A stretch of DNA of 64,000 bases from Pseudomonadota bacterium. GTDB taxonomy: Bacteria > Desulfobacterota > Syntrophobacteria > Syntrophobacterales > Syntrophobacteraceae. The DNA is taken from the NCBI GenBank assembly GCA_023416335.1, contig JAEZHY010000172.1, positions 1 to 64,000 on the forward strand. The letters run 5' to 3'. Made by a program: the position numbers and the translations under genes. Within the stretch, counting starts at the first letter, position 1. Each line of letters opens with the position of its first letter. The notes below the pieces were generated by a model that ran no database searches, had not been told where the DNA came from, and saw nothing but the letters and a program-made list of their open reading frames with translations. This document shows, piece by piece, positions 9,298-17,415 of this stretch.

Positions 9298-9798
9298 GCG
9301 AGCCCGCGGACAAAGACTTTTCAACCACGAAGGGCGAAATTCACAAAATCTATGCGCTGGATCCCGGCTCAGGAGCACTGCCGGGATGACGGGTTGGGGA
9401 ACTTGGTCGCAAAATGCCCGGCAAAAAGGTTTGTCTCTTTTTGGGCAACAGCCCCCGGGCCTTGGGCACCAGCGGATATCATAGACCAAAGGTGACGAGA
9501 GTGAGGCAGGGTGGGCACAAGTCTTATCGTGCCCACCGTCCGGCCAGCCGACAAACGGGACCCTTTGCTTCCGTCCCCCTGCAGGCCGGGAGAAGAAACG
9601 AAATTAAAGAAAGAAAGCCACAGGATCTCTCCCCTGAAATCTTCGCAGCACAAAGGGCAGGGTTGAAGCCCTGCCCTCTGCGTAGAAGAAATCCCGTCCG
9701 ATTGCACTCCGACTGCCGCCGGAGAGCCTGACCTTCATAGCCCTGACTCATTTGCCCGGTGCCTTGGGCCAACACGATGTGTGCCGGCCGCCCCGCAG
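9298..9798. repeat. Composite dispersed repeat after parB
   Basis: The 500-bp gap is mostly repeat. At 9358-9390 there is a hairpin unit, ATCCCGGCTCAGGAGCACTG then CCGGGATGACGGG. It is followed by TTGGGGAACTTGGTCGCAAA and an ACAGCCCCCGGG segment (to about 9475), then by the palindromic unit GCAGGGTGGGCACAAG...CGTGCCCACCGTCCGGCC at 9506-9545. Similar units in similar order recur at 32736-32840 and 37540-37655. No convincing gene is present. Confidence 0.7.
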
Positions 9799-10206
9799 TT
9801 ACTGCTTTTTCAGCGTGCCGACAAACATGCTGCCGTCTATGAAGTTGCTCCCCTGGATATACAAAGTGTCGGGAGTACGCGTCCCATCATGGAGCCTGTA
9901 GCCTCTGACGATCTCGGCAGAGAGTTTGAAACCGGGCGCCGTCATATAAAGATCGCGTCCTCCCCTCATGGCCGAGAATACGATCGCCGGGTCTGAAATC
10001 GTCCCGCTGAAGAAGTTCCCGTTCTTGGTTGTAATGATGAGAGTCGAACCGGTAAGAACCGATGTGGTTCCGTCCACGTGCACGAAATTCAAGTCCCCGG
10101 TCCACTGGGAATTGAGCAGAACGAGGGCCGGCGGTTGCGCAAAGACGGTGCCGGCGGCGAACAGCAGCAAAATGCATAGACTCGCAGCACAGAACGTTCT
10201 TTTCAT
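9799..10206 (-). CDS. Small secreted protein of unknown function
   Basis: The 135-residue protein begins at ATG 10206, seven bases after a strong AGGAGG. A clear signal peptide (basic MKRTF, hydrophobic core LCILLLFAAGTVFA, cleavage after AQ) leaves a mature domain of about 112 residues. That domain is rich in short beta-strand stretches with Gly-Thr turns and looks like a compact beta-barrel or beta-sandwich. It has no cysteine, membrane segment or recognised catalytic motif. The family is unknown to me. It is a single gene in the same orientation as the Gly/Trp-rich gene behind it. Confidence 0.7.
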   Translation of the reverse strand: MKRTFCAASLCILLLFAAGTVFAQPPALVLLNSQWTGDLNFVHVDGTTSVLTGSTLIITTKNGNFFSGTISDPAIVFSAMRGGRDLYMTAPGFKLSAEIVRGYRLHDGTRTPDTLYIQGSNFIDGSMFVGTLKKQ

Positions 10207-10341
10207 TTTGGATCCTCCTGTAAATTATACCGCAATTCGATCTGAGTTTCGGATGGGGGGCAAGCGCCGAGCGCTCACCCCCGACCCGTCGTTTGGCGGA
10301 TAGTGTGCTATTTCAAACGTGACTGCTCCGAGCTGTCGTCA

Positions 10342-10905
10342 TCACTGCCAGATGTTGTTGTTATACCTGTACCAGCGGTTTCCTTCGGAATACCAGAACC
10401 GGTCCCCGTCACATCGCCACCAGCGGCGGCCGTCATTTCGCATCCAGTAATTATTCATGTACCGCCACCAGTTCGTTCCGTCATTCCACCACCAATTCCT
10501 TCCGTCATGGCGGTAGGAGTAGTGTCCGTCGTTGTACCACCATTGGTTGCCTTGATGGCGCCACTGACCGCCATTGCCACCGCCGTGGTGGTCGTCTCCG
10601 CCACCCCAGTTTCCGCCGGGACCGCCGTGGTCATCTCCGCCACCCCAGTTTCCTCCGGGACCGCCGTGGTCGTCACCTCCGCCTCCCCAATTGCCGCCAT
10701 GATCCCCACCTCCGGGACCGCCATGGTCTCCGCCCCAGTTTCCACCGCCATGGTCGCCGACGCCGTTTCCGCCGGTGCCATATCCGTACGGCATTATGCC
10801 GGGCAGCTGAGGCCTGTCATCAGCGAGCGCTGCCGAGCAAATCAGCACGGAAGCGGCTACAAACACCATCGCGATCACGAATCTTTGAATATTCCTGCTA
10901 ACCAT
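10342..10905 (-). CDS. Secreted Gly/Asp/His-rich and Trp-rich repeat protein
   Basis: The 187-residue protein starts at ATG 10905, because AAGGAGG lies just upstream and a signal peptide (about residues 1-28, ending ALADD) follows directly. The middle third consists of tandem GGDDHGGPGGNWG-like units, a flexible His/Asp-rich segment that could bind metal. The C-terminal 70 residues are packed with Trp, Tyr, Arg and Asn in a recurring pattern (GRNWWWNDGTNWWRY, RWWRCDGDRFWY). Such proteins are usually cell-surface or matrix-associated. I do not know a named family. The repeat-based composition makes other reading frames look open here, but only this frame has a signal peptide and ribosome site. 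Confidence 0.75.
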   Translation of the reverse strand: MVSRNIQRFVIAMVFVAASVLICSAALADDRPQLPGIMPYGYGTGGNGVGDHGGGNWGGDHGGPGGGDHGGNWGGGGDDHGGPGGNWGGGDDHGGPGGNWGGGDDHHGGGNGGQWRHQGNQWWYNDGHYSYRHDGRNWWWNDGTNWWRYMNNYWMRNDGRRWWRCDGDRFWYSEGNRWYRYNNNIWQ

Positions 10906-11399
10906 ACCTTCCTCCTTTTTAGCCCTGAGGCCATCGAAAACCACACTATCCTGTTCGGGGCGCAGTGTATTGGAATTGCCCGGTTTGCCTCAATCCGGCC
11001 AAATCGGTATATCCCTTTGGCAACGCGTGTAATTGGGCTTCCCGGATCGTCCTGAGAAGAAGGTCTCAAAGATAGGGCATGTAAGTCCTGGTACTCGACA
11101 GTCAAAATCCCCGTCGCCACGGAACCTCTGGGGACGTGAAGCCGCGCGGGCTGTACAGATAAGAATATCAGGAGAGGATTCGGGCCATGGTGCGACAGAA
11201 AAATCACACCATGCAGAGCATTACGGATCGGGGCTCGGAGAAAAAAGTCGCTAATTTCCCGGGAGGAAGGAGGTTGAAAATGTCCCAATTTCGACATCGG
11301 CACGAGCAAGCCGGAGGGCATGTGCTTTGGGCAGGAGAGCGAGCCGGCCGAATCGACAAAGGGGGCGGGACTTTCTGAAAGCCCCGCCCCCTTAAGGTC
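10906..11399. other. Intergenic region with a possible 32-codon ORF
   Basis: This 494-bp gap lies upstream of the Gly/Trp-rich gene and downstream of the protease gene. On the plus strand AAGGAGG precedes ATG 11280, which opens 32 codons ending at 11378. The peptide is Arg/Gly-rich and matches nothing I know, and its end overlaps the terminator hairpin. A CATGGTG/CACCATG inverted repeat spans 11187-11213. No other gene was seen. Confidence 0.3.
11364..11397 (-). terminator. Hairpin terminator after the papain-like protease gene
   Basis: A strong GC stem, GGGGGCGGGACTTTC / GAAAGCCCCGCCCCC, lies just past the stop codon of the minus-strand protease gene. Its short T tract is on the minus strand. 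Confidence 0.65.
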
Positions 11400-12728
11400 T
11401 TATGGAACAAGCTTGGATGGAGAGTTATTGCTTTCGCTGCTCTCCTTTATCACACCGTCCGAATCGATGACCGCGAGGACGTACCTGCCGGAGAAAGAGC
11501 CGGTTGCCCTGTGCGTGGTGAAGGTCAGATTCGTGGACGCACCGGCCGCGAGGCCGGAGACGTTGGCCGTGCCAAGGAGCACGTTTTTCGTCACACCGTC
11601 ATAAGAGATGTAGACGGTCACCTTGAACGCCCCTGCCGCGGCACTTCCCGCGTTGGAGACGGTGAGCACGGAATTTAGATATTGGATCTTGCCCTTGTAC
11701 GAGAGGGTCGGAGTCGACCAACTGCCGGACAGATCCGCCAATGCAGGAGCGGGCGGCGGAGTCGGACTCGGCGTGGCGCAGGCAAACTCGACATAGTTGG
11801 CGGAATAGCCGACCTGGTTGCAGCCGTAACGGATCCTCATGTATCCGCCCTCTCCCCAGGACGTCCCCCAGCTGTTTCTCAGAATCCAGTACCCGTTGTC
11901 CGGACCGATGTCGTCAATCCAGCCGACCAGGGCAATCGCATGATTCACCTGCCCGGATTCGTTGGAATTGAAAACGCCTCCCGTGTAGGCCTGGAACTGG
12001 GGCCCCACATGGACTGCCGCGGCAATCGGGCCGTAGGTGTAGAGGGCCTGTTTTATTGCCTGAACTGTGGGTACGCTGTCCTGACCGGCCAGGTAAGCCC
12101 AGTTGGAGATCTTATAGATATGTTTGTAAGGACCGCCGCAGGCCGTATCGGTCGCCTTGAAAGGGGCCGCGCTTTCCAGGACCGCTCCGGGGCCGGCCTC
12201 GTCCAGGCCCGATTTGTTCAGGTGGTAATCGTGGCCCCACCAGCCGCCGTTGCACCCCCAGCCATCCGTATTGCAGGAGGTGAGGTACTGCTCGGAAAGG
12301 TCCACCGTGGCGCCGCACTTCAGCTGTATCTGCGACTCGAGCGGGGCGATCGTTCCAAAGGCCCAGCAGTCCCCGCAGACACCCTGGTTCTTGATGGGAG
12401 TAGTCCCGCCCAGGCTGCGCCAGTCGTAAGAGGATGGAAGAGCCGTCGCGGTGAGCAGATGGCCGGGCGGCATGACCAGAGCGCTCTTTCCCCAGTCCGG
12501 CGGCTCCCTGAGGCCGCAAAGCTGACCGATATCCTTCTCCATTGCCGAAGAATACCCCACCGAAAACGTATGGCCGCCCCGGGCAACTTCTTTTTCAACC
12601 CGTTCGACCTTTGCCTGCACGGCCGGATCGATCGGCTTGAAAACCTGATCGGCGTGCGCGATGGATACGGTGGTCAGCAGAGCGGCCACAACAAAAAACA
12701 CCCATGCCCGTGCACGTTTCTTCAACAT
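11400..12728 (-). CDS. Secreted papain-like (C1A) cysteine protease with C-terminal CARDB-like domain
   Basis: The 442-residue protein has a signal peptide (1-26), a short propeptide, and a mature protease from about residue 97 (LPSSYDWR). Catalytic residues are visible: oxyanion Gln115, nucleophile Cys121 in CGDCWAF, His263 in NHAIALVGW, and Asn285 in NSWGTSWGEGGY. Extra cysteines should form the usual papain disulfides. A Pro-rich linker (about 314-325) leads to a CARDB-like beta-sandwich (about 340-440), an adhesion or cell-surface module. Together these predict an exported peptidase, released or surface-bound. Bacterial C1A enzymes are much less common than eukaryotic ones but are known. 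It is transcribed alone and followed by a hairpin terminator. Confidence 0.92.
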   Translation of the reverse strand: MLKKRARAWVFFVVAALLTTVSIAHADQVFKPIDPAVQAKVERVEKEVARGGHTFSVGYSSAMEKDIGQLCGLREPPDWGKSALVMPPGHLLTATALPSSYDWRSLGGTTPIKNQGVCGDCWAFGTIAPLESQIQLKCGATVDLSEQYLTSCNTDGWGCNGGWWGHDYHLNKSGLDEAGPGAVLESAAPFKATDTACGGPYKHIYKISNWAYLAGQDSVPTVQAIKQALYTYGPIAAAVHVGPQFQAYTGGVFNSNESGQVNHAIALVGWIDDIGPDNGYWILRNSWGTSWGEGGYMRIRYGCNQVGYSANYVEFACATPSPTPPPAPALADLSGSWSTPTLSYKGKIQYLNSVLTVSNAGSAAAGAFKVTVYISYDGVTKNVLLGTANVSGLAAGASTNLTFTTHRATGSFSGRYVLAVIDSDGVIKESSESNNSPSKLVP

Positions 12729-13072
12729 AAAACCTCCAATAGATTTTGCAGAGAAAACAGAAATTTCATCCCTGACCGACGGACGTTAAGCCCTTTTCAG
12801 TAAATTGGATGATTCCTTGAAGACAGCCCCTGGTTTCACAAGTTTCAGCGGGTACCCTACCAACTCTTGCCTTGTGAAAAAGAACTCCGTGAAAAGAAGA
12901 TGCTATTCTATAAACAATAATTTGAGGCAAGACGAGCAAAAATTATCAGAGAAGATTCTTTCGGTTTTATGCGAGGAAGTATGCGGCTCCGGAGTTGCCG
13001 TACTGCAAGTCCGGAACCGGAAGAAGCTTTGTTCGGCAAGCAGGGATAGGTCTGCAAATTTTTCAAACTTTT
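12729..13072. other. Upstream region of the protease gene
   Basis: This 344-bp stretch lies between the protease start and the small lipoprotein gene. A plus-strand frame at 12805-13110 stays open, but it has no ribosome site, poor codon choice and no recognisable domain. The segment probably carries the protease promoter and leader. No known riboswitch motif was seen. Confidence 0.3.
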
Positions 13073-13228
13073 CTATTGGTGCCAGCTCGGGTGCAGGCTC
13101 CTTTCGTTAGAAGCGCCAAACCCCGATGGATTCCATACAGAATCCGGCTGCGCCTGATTCATGCCTGCACACCCGGCGGAAATTGAAATAAAAGCAAGGA
13201 CAAGCCACAGTAAAGCACCTTTTCTAAT
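13073..13228 (-). CDS. Small lipoprotein with probable AUU start
   Basis: The frame encodes 51 residues if translation begins at ATT 13228, seven bases after a perfect AAGGAG (13236-13241). The product starts MRKGALLWLVLAF and reaches the lipobox SAGC at Cys20, a textbook lipoprotein signal of normal length. The mature peptide would be only 32 residues (CAGMNQAQPDSVWNP...). The only upstream starts in frame, ATG 13288 and GTG 13312, have no ribosome site and would add an abnormal polar N-terminus. AUU starts are rare (infC is the classic case). The lipoprotein reading is fairly convincing; the start codon is inference. Confidence 0.5.
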   Translation of the reverse strand: MRKGALLWLVLAFISISAGCAGMNQAQPDSVWNPSGFGASNERSLHPSWHQ

Positions 13229-13640
13229 TTTCAGTCTCCTTCCCCGGAAAGGGTACTTAATTCCTGGTATTGAAAGGCCTCCATCCATAGTTGAAAATAT
13301 GAATATCACCACGAGGTCTATACGTAAATTTAATTGCTGTAAATATACGGCCTATAGTGTGAAGAATTGTAAAAAAGAATCAGACGTTTCCGTTACAAAT
13401 GTTTACAATTCTTTTTGTCATTGTATGCCATTTATTAATAGTTTGGACAATTTTCTTATCTTCTACATCGTTGCCAATTACTTGTTTACAAATCTTGCCA
13501 TGATGTTTCATTCTTGAATTCAGTATACGGGAAGAAAGGAATGTCCAAAGACGCTGCAGTTTTCAGTCTCCGGACATTGAACTGAATTCCAAGCCGAATT
13601 CGGAACCGGCAAAATGTGACGGCCCCGACACATAACTGTC
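13229..13640. other. AT-rich intergenic island
   Basis: This 410-bp stretch is strikingly AT-rich between about 13300 and 13530, in contrast to the GC-rich surroundings. It contains an 11-bp inverted repeat, AGAATTGTAAA (13363-13373) and TTTACAATTCT (13402-13412), followed by a T run on the plus strand. A plus-strand frame is open through here, but it looks spurious (no ribosome site, no domain). It could be a promoter or silencer-binding region, or a remnant of transferred DNA. Confidence 0.4.
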
Positions 13641-14927
13641 TTGACCCCGGACCGGGAAACTTCTATGCATATGCATCTCGGCATTATCGGAATTCATGTG
13701 ACGACTTTCGGGAGGATCGGGTTGACCGGGATCGGTGCGACACAGAACGTTCGGCGGGTGTGGGCAAACAAGAGGATCCTTGTGGGAAGCGGGCTGGCGC
13801 ACCTCACCCACGACGGGTTTTCGGACATGCTGTACGTCTTTTTCCCTCTCTGGCAGGCTCAATTCAATCTGGCATTTTTTCAGGTCGGCTTATTCAAGAT
13901 GCTCTTTTCGGGCACTCTCGCCTTCCTTCAGGTACCGTGCAGCTATCTTGCAAGACGCGTCGGGGGGATTCGGCTTCTCCTCGCCGGGACTTTGCTGACC
14001 AGCATGGCAGTGGCCTCGATCGGATGGGTCGGAGCGCCCATCGTTCTCGGATGCCTGCTCGTCCTGGGCGGACTCGGCGAGAGTGTGCAGCACCCCCTGT
14101 CGTCCACTTTGATTTCCAACGCTTACGAGGATGCGGAGCAACGCCGGGCCGCGCTCAGTATTTTCAATGTGTCCGGCGATATCGGCAAGCTGGTCTTTCC
14201 TGCAGCCGCAGCCATGCTCATCAGCCGCTTCGGCTGGCCGCCGACGATCCATGTCATGGGGCTTTTCGGGATATTCATCACGGTACTCCTCGTCTTTCTA
14301 ACGGCAAAAGGAAAACCGTTGACCTGTGCCGGAGAGGCCGAGCAAGCGGGCAAAAGGACAGGTGCCTCCATCTTTAAGGGAAACCGGGCCTTCATCGCCC
14401 TGCTCGTTATCGGGGTCCTCGACAGCGCGACGCGGATGGGATTTCTGACCTATCTGCCTTTTCTGCTGCGGAATAAAGCCGCGGAGATTGCGCTTACAGG
14501 TTTTACCCTCAGCCTGATCTTCGCGGGAGGCATCGCAGGGAAATTCGTCTGCGGCGTGCTTGCAACGCGAGTGGGCGTGCTGCGGACAGTCCTGATCACC
14601 GAATCCCTCACTGCCGTCTGCATATGGGCCATGCTCCTGCTGCCGCTCGGAGCGATACCGTTTCTATGCCCGATCCTGGGCGTCGCCCTGAACGGCACCT
14701 CCTCCGTTCTGTACGGGAGCGTTCCCGAATTGGTTCCCGGAGAGAAACGCAACGAATCCTTCGCGGTCTTTTATACGGCAACAATCGGTTCCGGCGCGGT
14801 TTCTCCGTTCCTGTACGGATTTGCGGGCGATCTGATCGGCCTCATCCCCATGCTGATCCTGGTCGGTACGCTCGTACTTGCCACACTGCCTTTGACTCTC
14901 CCGTTGCGGGGAAAGCTGGTGAATTGA
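13641..14927 (+). CDS. Major facilitator superfamily transporter (fosmidomycin-resistance-like)
   Basis: The 428-residue maximal reading frame has twelve predicted membrane helices in two halves, split by a charged loop near residues 235-250 (GKPLTCAGEAEQAGK). The sequence pattern resembles Fsr/YfiS-type drug exporters in the inner membrane. The N-terminus is uncertain. The first 27 residues look non-conserved, and TTG 13722 has a well-spaced GGGAGG upstream, so the real protein may be about 401 residues; GTG 13758 is another option. It is followed after six bases by an EamA transporter gene, so the two probably form an operon. Substrate unknown. Confidence 0.82.
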   Translation: MTPDRETSMHMHLGIIGIHVTTFGRIGLTGIGATQNVRRVWANKRILVGSGLAHLTHDGFSDMLYVFFPLWQAQFNLAFFQVGLFKMLFSGTLAFLQVPCSYLARRVGGIRLLLAGTLLTSMAVASIGWVGAPIVLGCLLVLGGLGESVQHPLSSTLISNAYEDAEQRRAALSIFNVSGDIGKLVFPAAAAMLISRFGWPPTIHVMGLFGIFITVLLVFLTAKGKPLTCAGEAEQAGKRTGASIFKGNRAFIALLVIGVLDSATRMGFLTYLPFLLRNKAAEIALTGFTLSLIFAGGIAGKFVCGVLATRVGVLRTVLITESLTAVCIWAMLLLPLGAIPFLCPILGVALNGTSSVLYGSVPELVPGEKRNESFAVFYTATIGSGAVSPFLYGFAGDLIGLIPMLILVGTLVLATLPLTLPLRGKLVN

Positions 14928-14933
14928 TCTGTC

Positions 14934-15842
14934 ATGGAAGAACCGCGAGAACTCCAAACATCGATTTCAGATAAACGGCCCAGCCTGGTTCAGATTCATC
15001 TCGCGGTCCTTTTGTTCGGCTTCGCAGGCGTCCTCGGCAAGAACATCGATGCCGGCCCGGTTGTAATTACCTTCGGGCGGACGTCCCTGGCAGCCGCGGC
15101 ACTCCTTATCGGCATGCTGCCGGCAGGAGTGAGCCTTTCCATCAAAAAACCGCGGGATTTCGCGACCCTGCTCCTCTCGGGAATGCTCCTTGCCCTGCAC
15201 TGGTACACCTTTTTCGAATCCATACGGATTTCATCGGTCGCGGTGGGGCTGATTACCTTTTCAACTTTCCCGATTTTCGTGACCTTCATGGAACCCCGTT
15301 TCTTCGGCGAGAGACTGCACCGGTCGGACATCTGGGCGGCATTGGCTGTCATTACGGGAGTTGCGCTGGTAGTACCTTCGTTCGACTTCGGCAACGACGT
15401 GACCCGGGGAGTGTTCTGGGGAGTTCTTTCCGGCTTTTCCTTCGCAATACTGTCATTGCTGAACCGCATGCATGTGCGCTTTTATTCGCCGGCTGCCGTG
15501 ACCTTTTACCAGCAGGCTTTCGCAACGCTCTTCAGCCTGCCTGTGGTGCTTATTGTCGGAGAATTGCCGTCAAAGGAGGGGCTCCTGCTCATCCTCGTTC
15601 TGGGAGTCGTCTGCACGGCACTGGCACATGGTCTTTTCGTTGCCGGCCTGAAGCACGTAAAGGCCCAAACGGCCGGAATCGTTTCGTGCCTCGAGCCCGT
15701 TTACGGCATTGTCGCGGCGGTGGTCCTGACCGGCGAACTCCCGACGCTGAGGACGATAGCCGGCGGCTTGATTATTCTCGGATCCGTTTTCTTCTCGACA
15801 CTGATGCAGGAAAAACCGGAAGATAAACCCGACTGGGTGTGA
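14934..15842 (+). CDS. EamA/DMT-family inner-membrane transporter
   Basis: The 302-residue protein has ten predicted membrane helices arranged as two EamA repeats (about residues 20-140 and 160-290), typical of RhaT/YdcZ-type metabolite exporters. The second repeat ends with the usual EPVYGIVAAVVLTGE segment. Members move amino acids, nucleobases or other small metabolites; the substrate here is unknown. The start ATG 14934 lies six bases after the stop of the MFS gene, so the two are probably co-translated. The C-terminus is short, charged and cytoplasmic. Confidence 0.85.
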   Translation: MEEPRELQTSISDKRPSLVQIHLAVLLFGFAGVLGKNIDAGPVVITFGRTSLAAAALLIGMLPAGVSLSIKKPRDFATLLLSGMLLALHWYTFFESIRISSVAVGLITFSTFPIFVTFMEPRFFGERLHRSDIWAALAVITGVALVVPSFDFGNDVTRGVFWGVLSGFSFAILSLLNRMHVRFYSPAAVTFYQQAFATLFSLPVVLIVGELPSKEGLLLILVLGVVCTALAHGLFVAGLKHVKAQTAGIVSCLEPVYGIVAAVVLTGELPTLRTIAGGLIILGSVFFSTLMQEKPEDKPDWV

Positions 15843-15871
15843 GATATTGAAGAGAAGAGAATCAAAATAAA

Positions 15872-15898
15872 AAGGGCGGGCAATGAATGCCCACCCTT
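15872..15898 (-). terminator. Hairpin with T tract on the minus strand
   Basis: The arms AAGGGCGGGCA / TGCCCACCCTT pair best in minus-strand RNA (T-G wobble instead of a C-A mismatch). That RNA would be followed by a T-rich CCCTTTTTATTTT. No minus-strand gene ends here, so it may block antisense transcription or act weakly on the transporter operon. Confidence 0.4.
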
Positions 15899-16039
15899 GA
15901 AACGGTCACTGAAGCGAACAAAACACCCCTATGCGCTTTGTTCGGTTTAATTATATCCGACTGCTTACCCGGGTCAATATGTCCCCAACGGGGCCGGGCA
16001 AGATTTTTTCATTTCGATTTTCGAAAGGTACCACCGGTC

Positions 16040-16693
16040 ATGAAATTCTATATAGATTCCGCCAATATTTCTCTCATCGAATCCCTCATGAAGACCGGGA
16101 TTTTTTACGGTGTGACGACAAACCCCATCATCCTTCGGGCGAGCGGTATTCATTGCGACCGGATTGGAGAGTTGGCACACAGGGTCGCCGACCTTGGGGC
16201 CCGGGAGATTTTTCTCCAGAGCTGGGGCTCCAGCGCTGATGCGCTTCTTGCCAATGGGCGGCGGCTTGCCGAAATCGGAGAAACGGTCGTGGTAAAATTT
16301 CCGGCCACCCGTGAGGGATTGGAAGCAGCCGCGGCGCTCGCCAAAGCGGGTGCGCGGACGTGCATTACGGCCGTCTATTCTCCCTTTCAGGCCGTCCTCG
16401 CCGCGGCAGCCGGAGCAGCTTACGTCGCCCCTTACCTGGGACGCATGAACGATGCCGGGCGCGACGGGCACGAACTGATTGCGCAGATGTCCGACGCCCT
16501 GCTCGGCACGGAAAGCTCCACCGAGATACTCGCGGCAAGTATTCGAAGCCCGGAGGACACGGCAGTCCTGGCATCCAACGGAGTGCGCCACATTACTCTT
16601 TCCCCGAAGGTGGCGGAATTGCTTTTCCGGGAGCAGCTCACCATAGAAGCCGTCGAGGCATTCGAAGCCGCTGCCGAAGAACTGCAGCGGTGA
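16040..16693 (+). CDS. Transaldolase-family aldolase (fructose-6-phosphate aldolase/TalC type)
   Basis: The 217 residues match the short (about 215-220) transaldolase subfamily. The (beta/alpha)8 barrel signatures are visible: FYIDSAN at the N-terminus, GVTTNPIIL, and the Schiff-base Lys86 in VVVKFPATREGL (equivalent to Lys85 of E. coli FSA). The segment PYLGRMNDAGRDG follows and is normal for the family. It either transfers dihydroxyacetone units in the non-oxidative pentose phosphate pathway or cleaves/forms fructose 6-phosphate; sequence alone does not decide. ATG 16040 is used because the barrel starts there. An in-frame start at 15887 would add an AT-rich, non-conserved leader. The gene stands alone. 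Confidence 0.88.
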   Translation: MKFYIDSANISLIESLMKTGIFYGVTTNPIILRASGIHCDRIGELAHRVADLGAREIFLQSWGSSADALLANGRRLAEIGETVVVKFPATREGLEAAAALAKAGARTCITAVYSPFQAVLAAAAGAAYVAPYLGRMNDAGRDGHELIAQMSDALLGTESSTEILAASIRSPEDTAVLASNGVRHITLSPKVAELLFREQLTIEAVEAFEAAAEELQR

Positions 16694-17180
16694 TGGTTGT
16701 AATATAAGCCGCCAATATTCATGAATGGGGAACGGTGAGGCCGGTAGGGTGGGCACAAAGCTTTATCGTGCCCACCGCCCGCCCCTTCGGATCAGAACTC
16801 ATCGGCATTGCCGGGGCGGTGGGCACCCGAAACCGCAATGCTGTTGCTTTAATGACCCCGCCCCGGTAGGCCAAGTATTTTGGACAGCACGTACTGGATA
16901 CTACCCGGCCTGCCGGGGCGGGGTTCCCAAGGCGGACCTTGGGAACCAGCGGCGTATTACCTTAAAGCAACAACATTGACCCGAAACCGGTGCCCACGGG
17001 TGACACGGGCAACGGCTTTTTGTTGCCCGTGCCGGAGGCAAGAGGGCTTGCTCTTCTGCGGGGTCTTCGGCAGGAACTCAGACTTTAGCTCCACCCCTCC
17101 CGTCCTTCGGACCCAGGCAGCAAAAAGACGCTGCCTGGGCCATCCACGCGATTCCAGGCCGGCACGGTCTGGAACTGGAG

Positions 17181-17307
17181 ACGGTAGGGTGGGCACCCGG
17201 TATTTGGGGTGCCCACCACCCGGCCATCCCGATGAACCATGATCCAAGGGGACGGACGGTGGGCACGGTGAAGCTTGTACCCACCCTACGCCGCTTATCG
17301 TCCACTC
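17181..17307. repeat. MITE-like element with inverted ends (copy 1)
   Basis: The left end GTAGGGTGGGCACCC and right end GTACCCACCCTACGCCGC are inverted copies. The interior (CCATCCCGATGAACCATG, then CCAAGGGGACGGACGG) matches the element at 32493-32640 along roughly 120 bp. Confidence 0.7.
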
Positions 17308-17310
17308 AAT

Positions 17311-17415
17311 TGAAGTTTCATAAGAGCGGCGCCGCCCCGTCTTTGGACGGAGTTTTATCGAGAACGAAACTTCAGCACTTGTGCTGCCGAGTCGTTCCTG
17401 AAAAATGAAGTTTCA
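17311..17415. promoter_or_regulatory. Three TGAAGTTTCA-type sites upstream of the sigma-54 activator gene
   Basis: TGAAGTTTCA occurs at 17311-17320 and 17406-17415, and in inverted form (CGAAACTTCA) at 17365-17374. Each has TGAA-NN-TTCA dyad character (one end changed in the middle copy). They sit 260-365 bp before the activator start and could be operators. No binding protein is known. Confidence 0.35.

Noticed and set aside
10303..11055. Pro/Val/Ala-rich plus-strand frame opposite the Gly/Trp-rich protein
   Set aside because: It is the complementary reading of the Gly/Asp repeats. The minus-strand frame has both the signal peptide and the ribosome site.
12805..13110. 101-codon plus-strand frame upstream of the lipoprotein gene
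   Set aside because: No ribosome site, Ser/Asn/Arg-heavy composition and no recognisable segment. Its 3' end is antisense to the lipoprotein gene.
13161..13517. 118-codon plus-strand frame in the AT-rich island
   Set aside because: Open by chance in AT-rich DNA; no ribosome site, and it crosses the inverted repeat.
16743..17307. Possible CRISPR array or tRNA cluster in the repeat region
   Set aside because: Repeats are unevenly spaced, palindromic and in both orientations, with no constant spacer length. No tRNA cloverleaf could be drawn.
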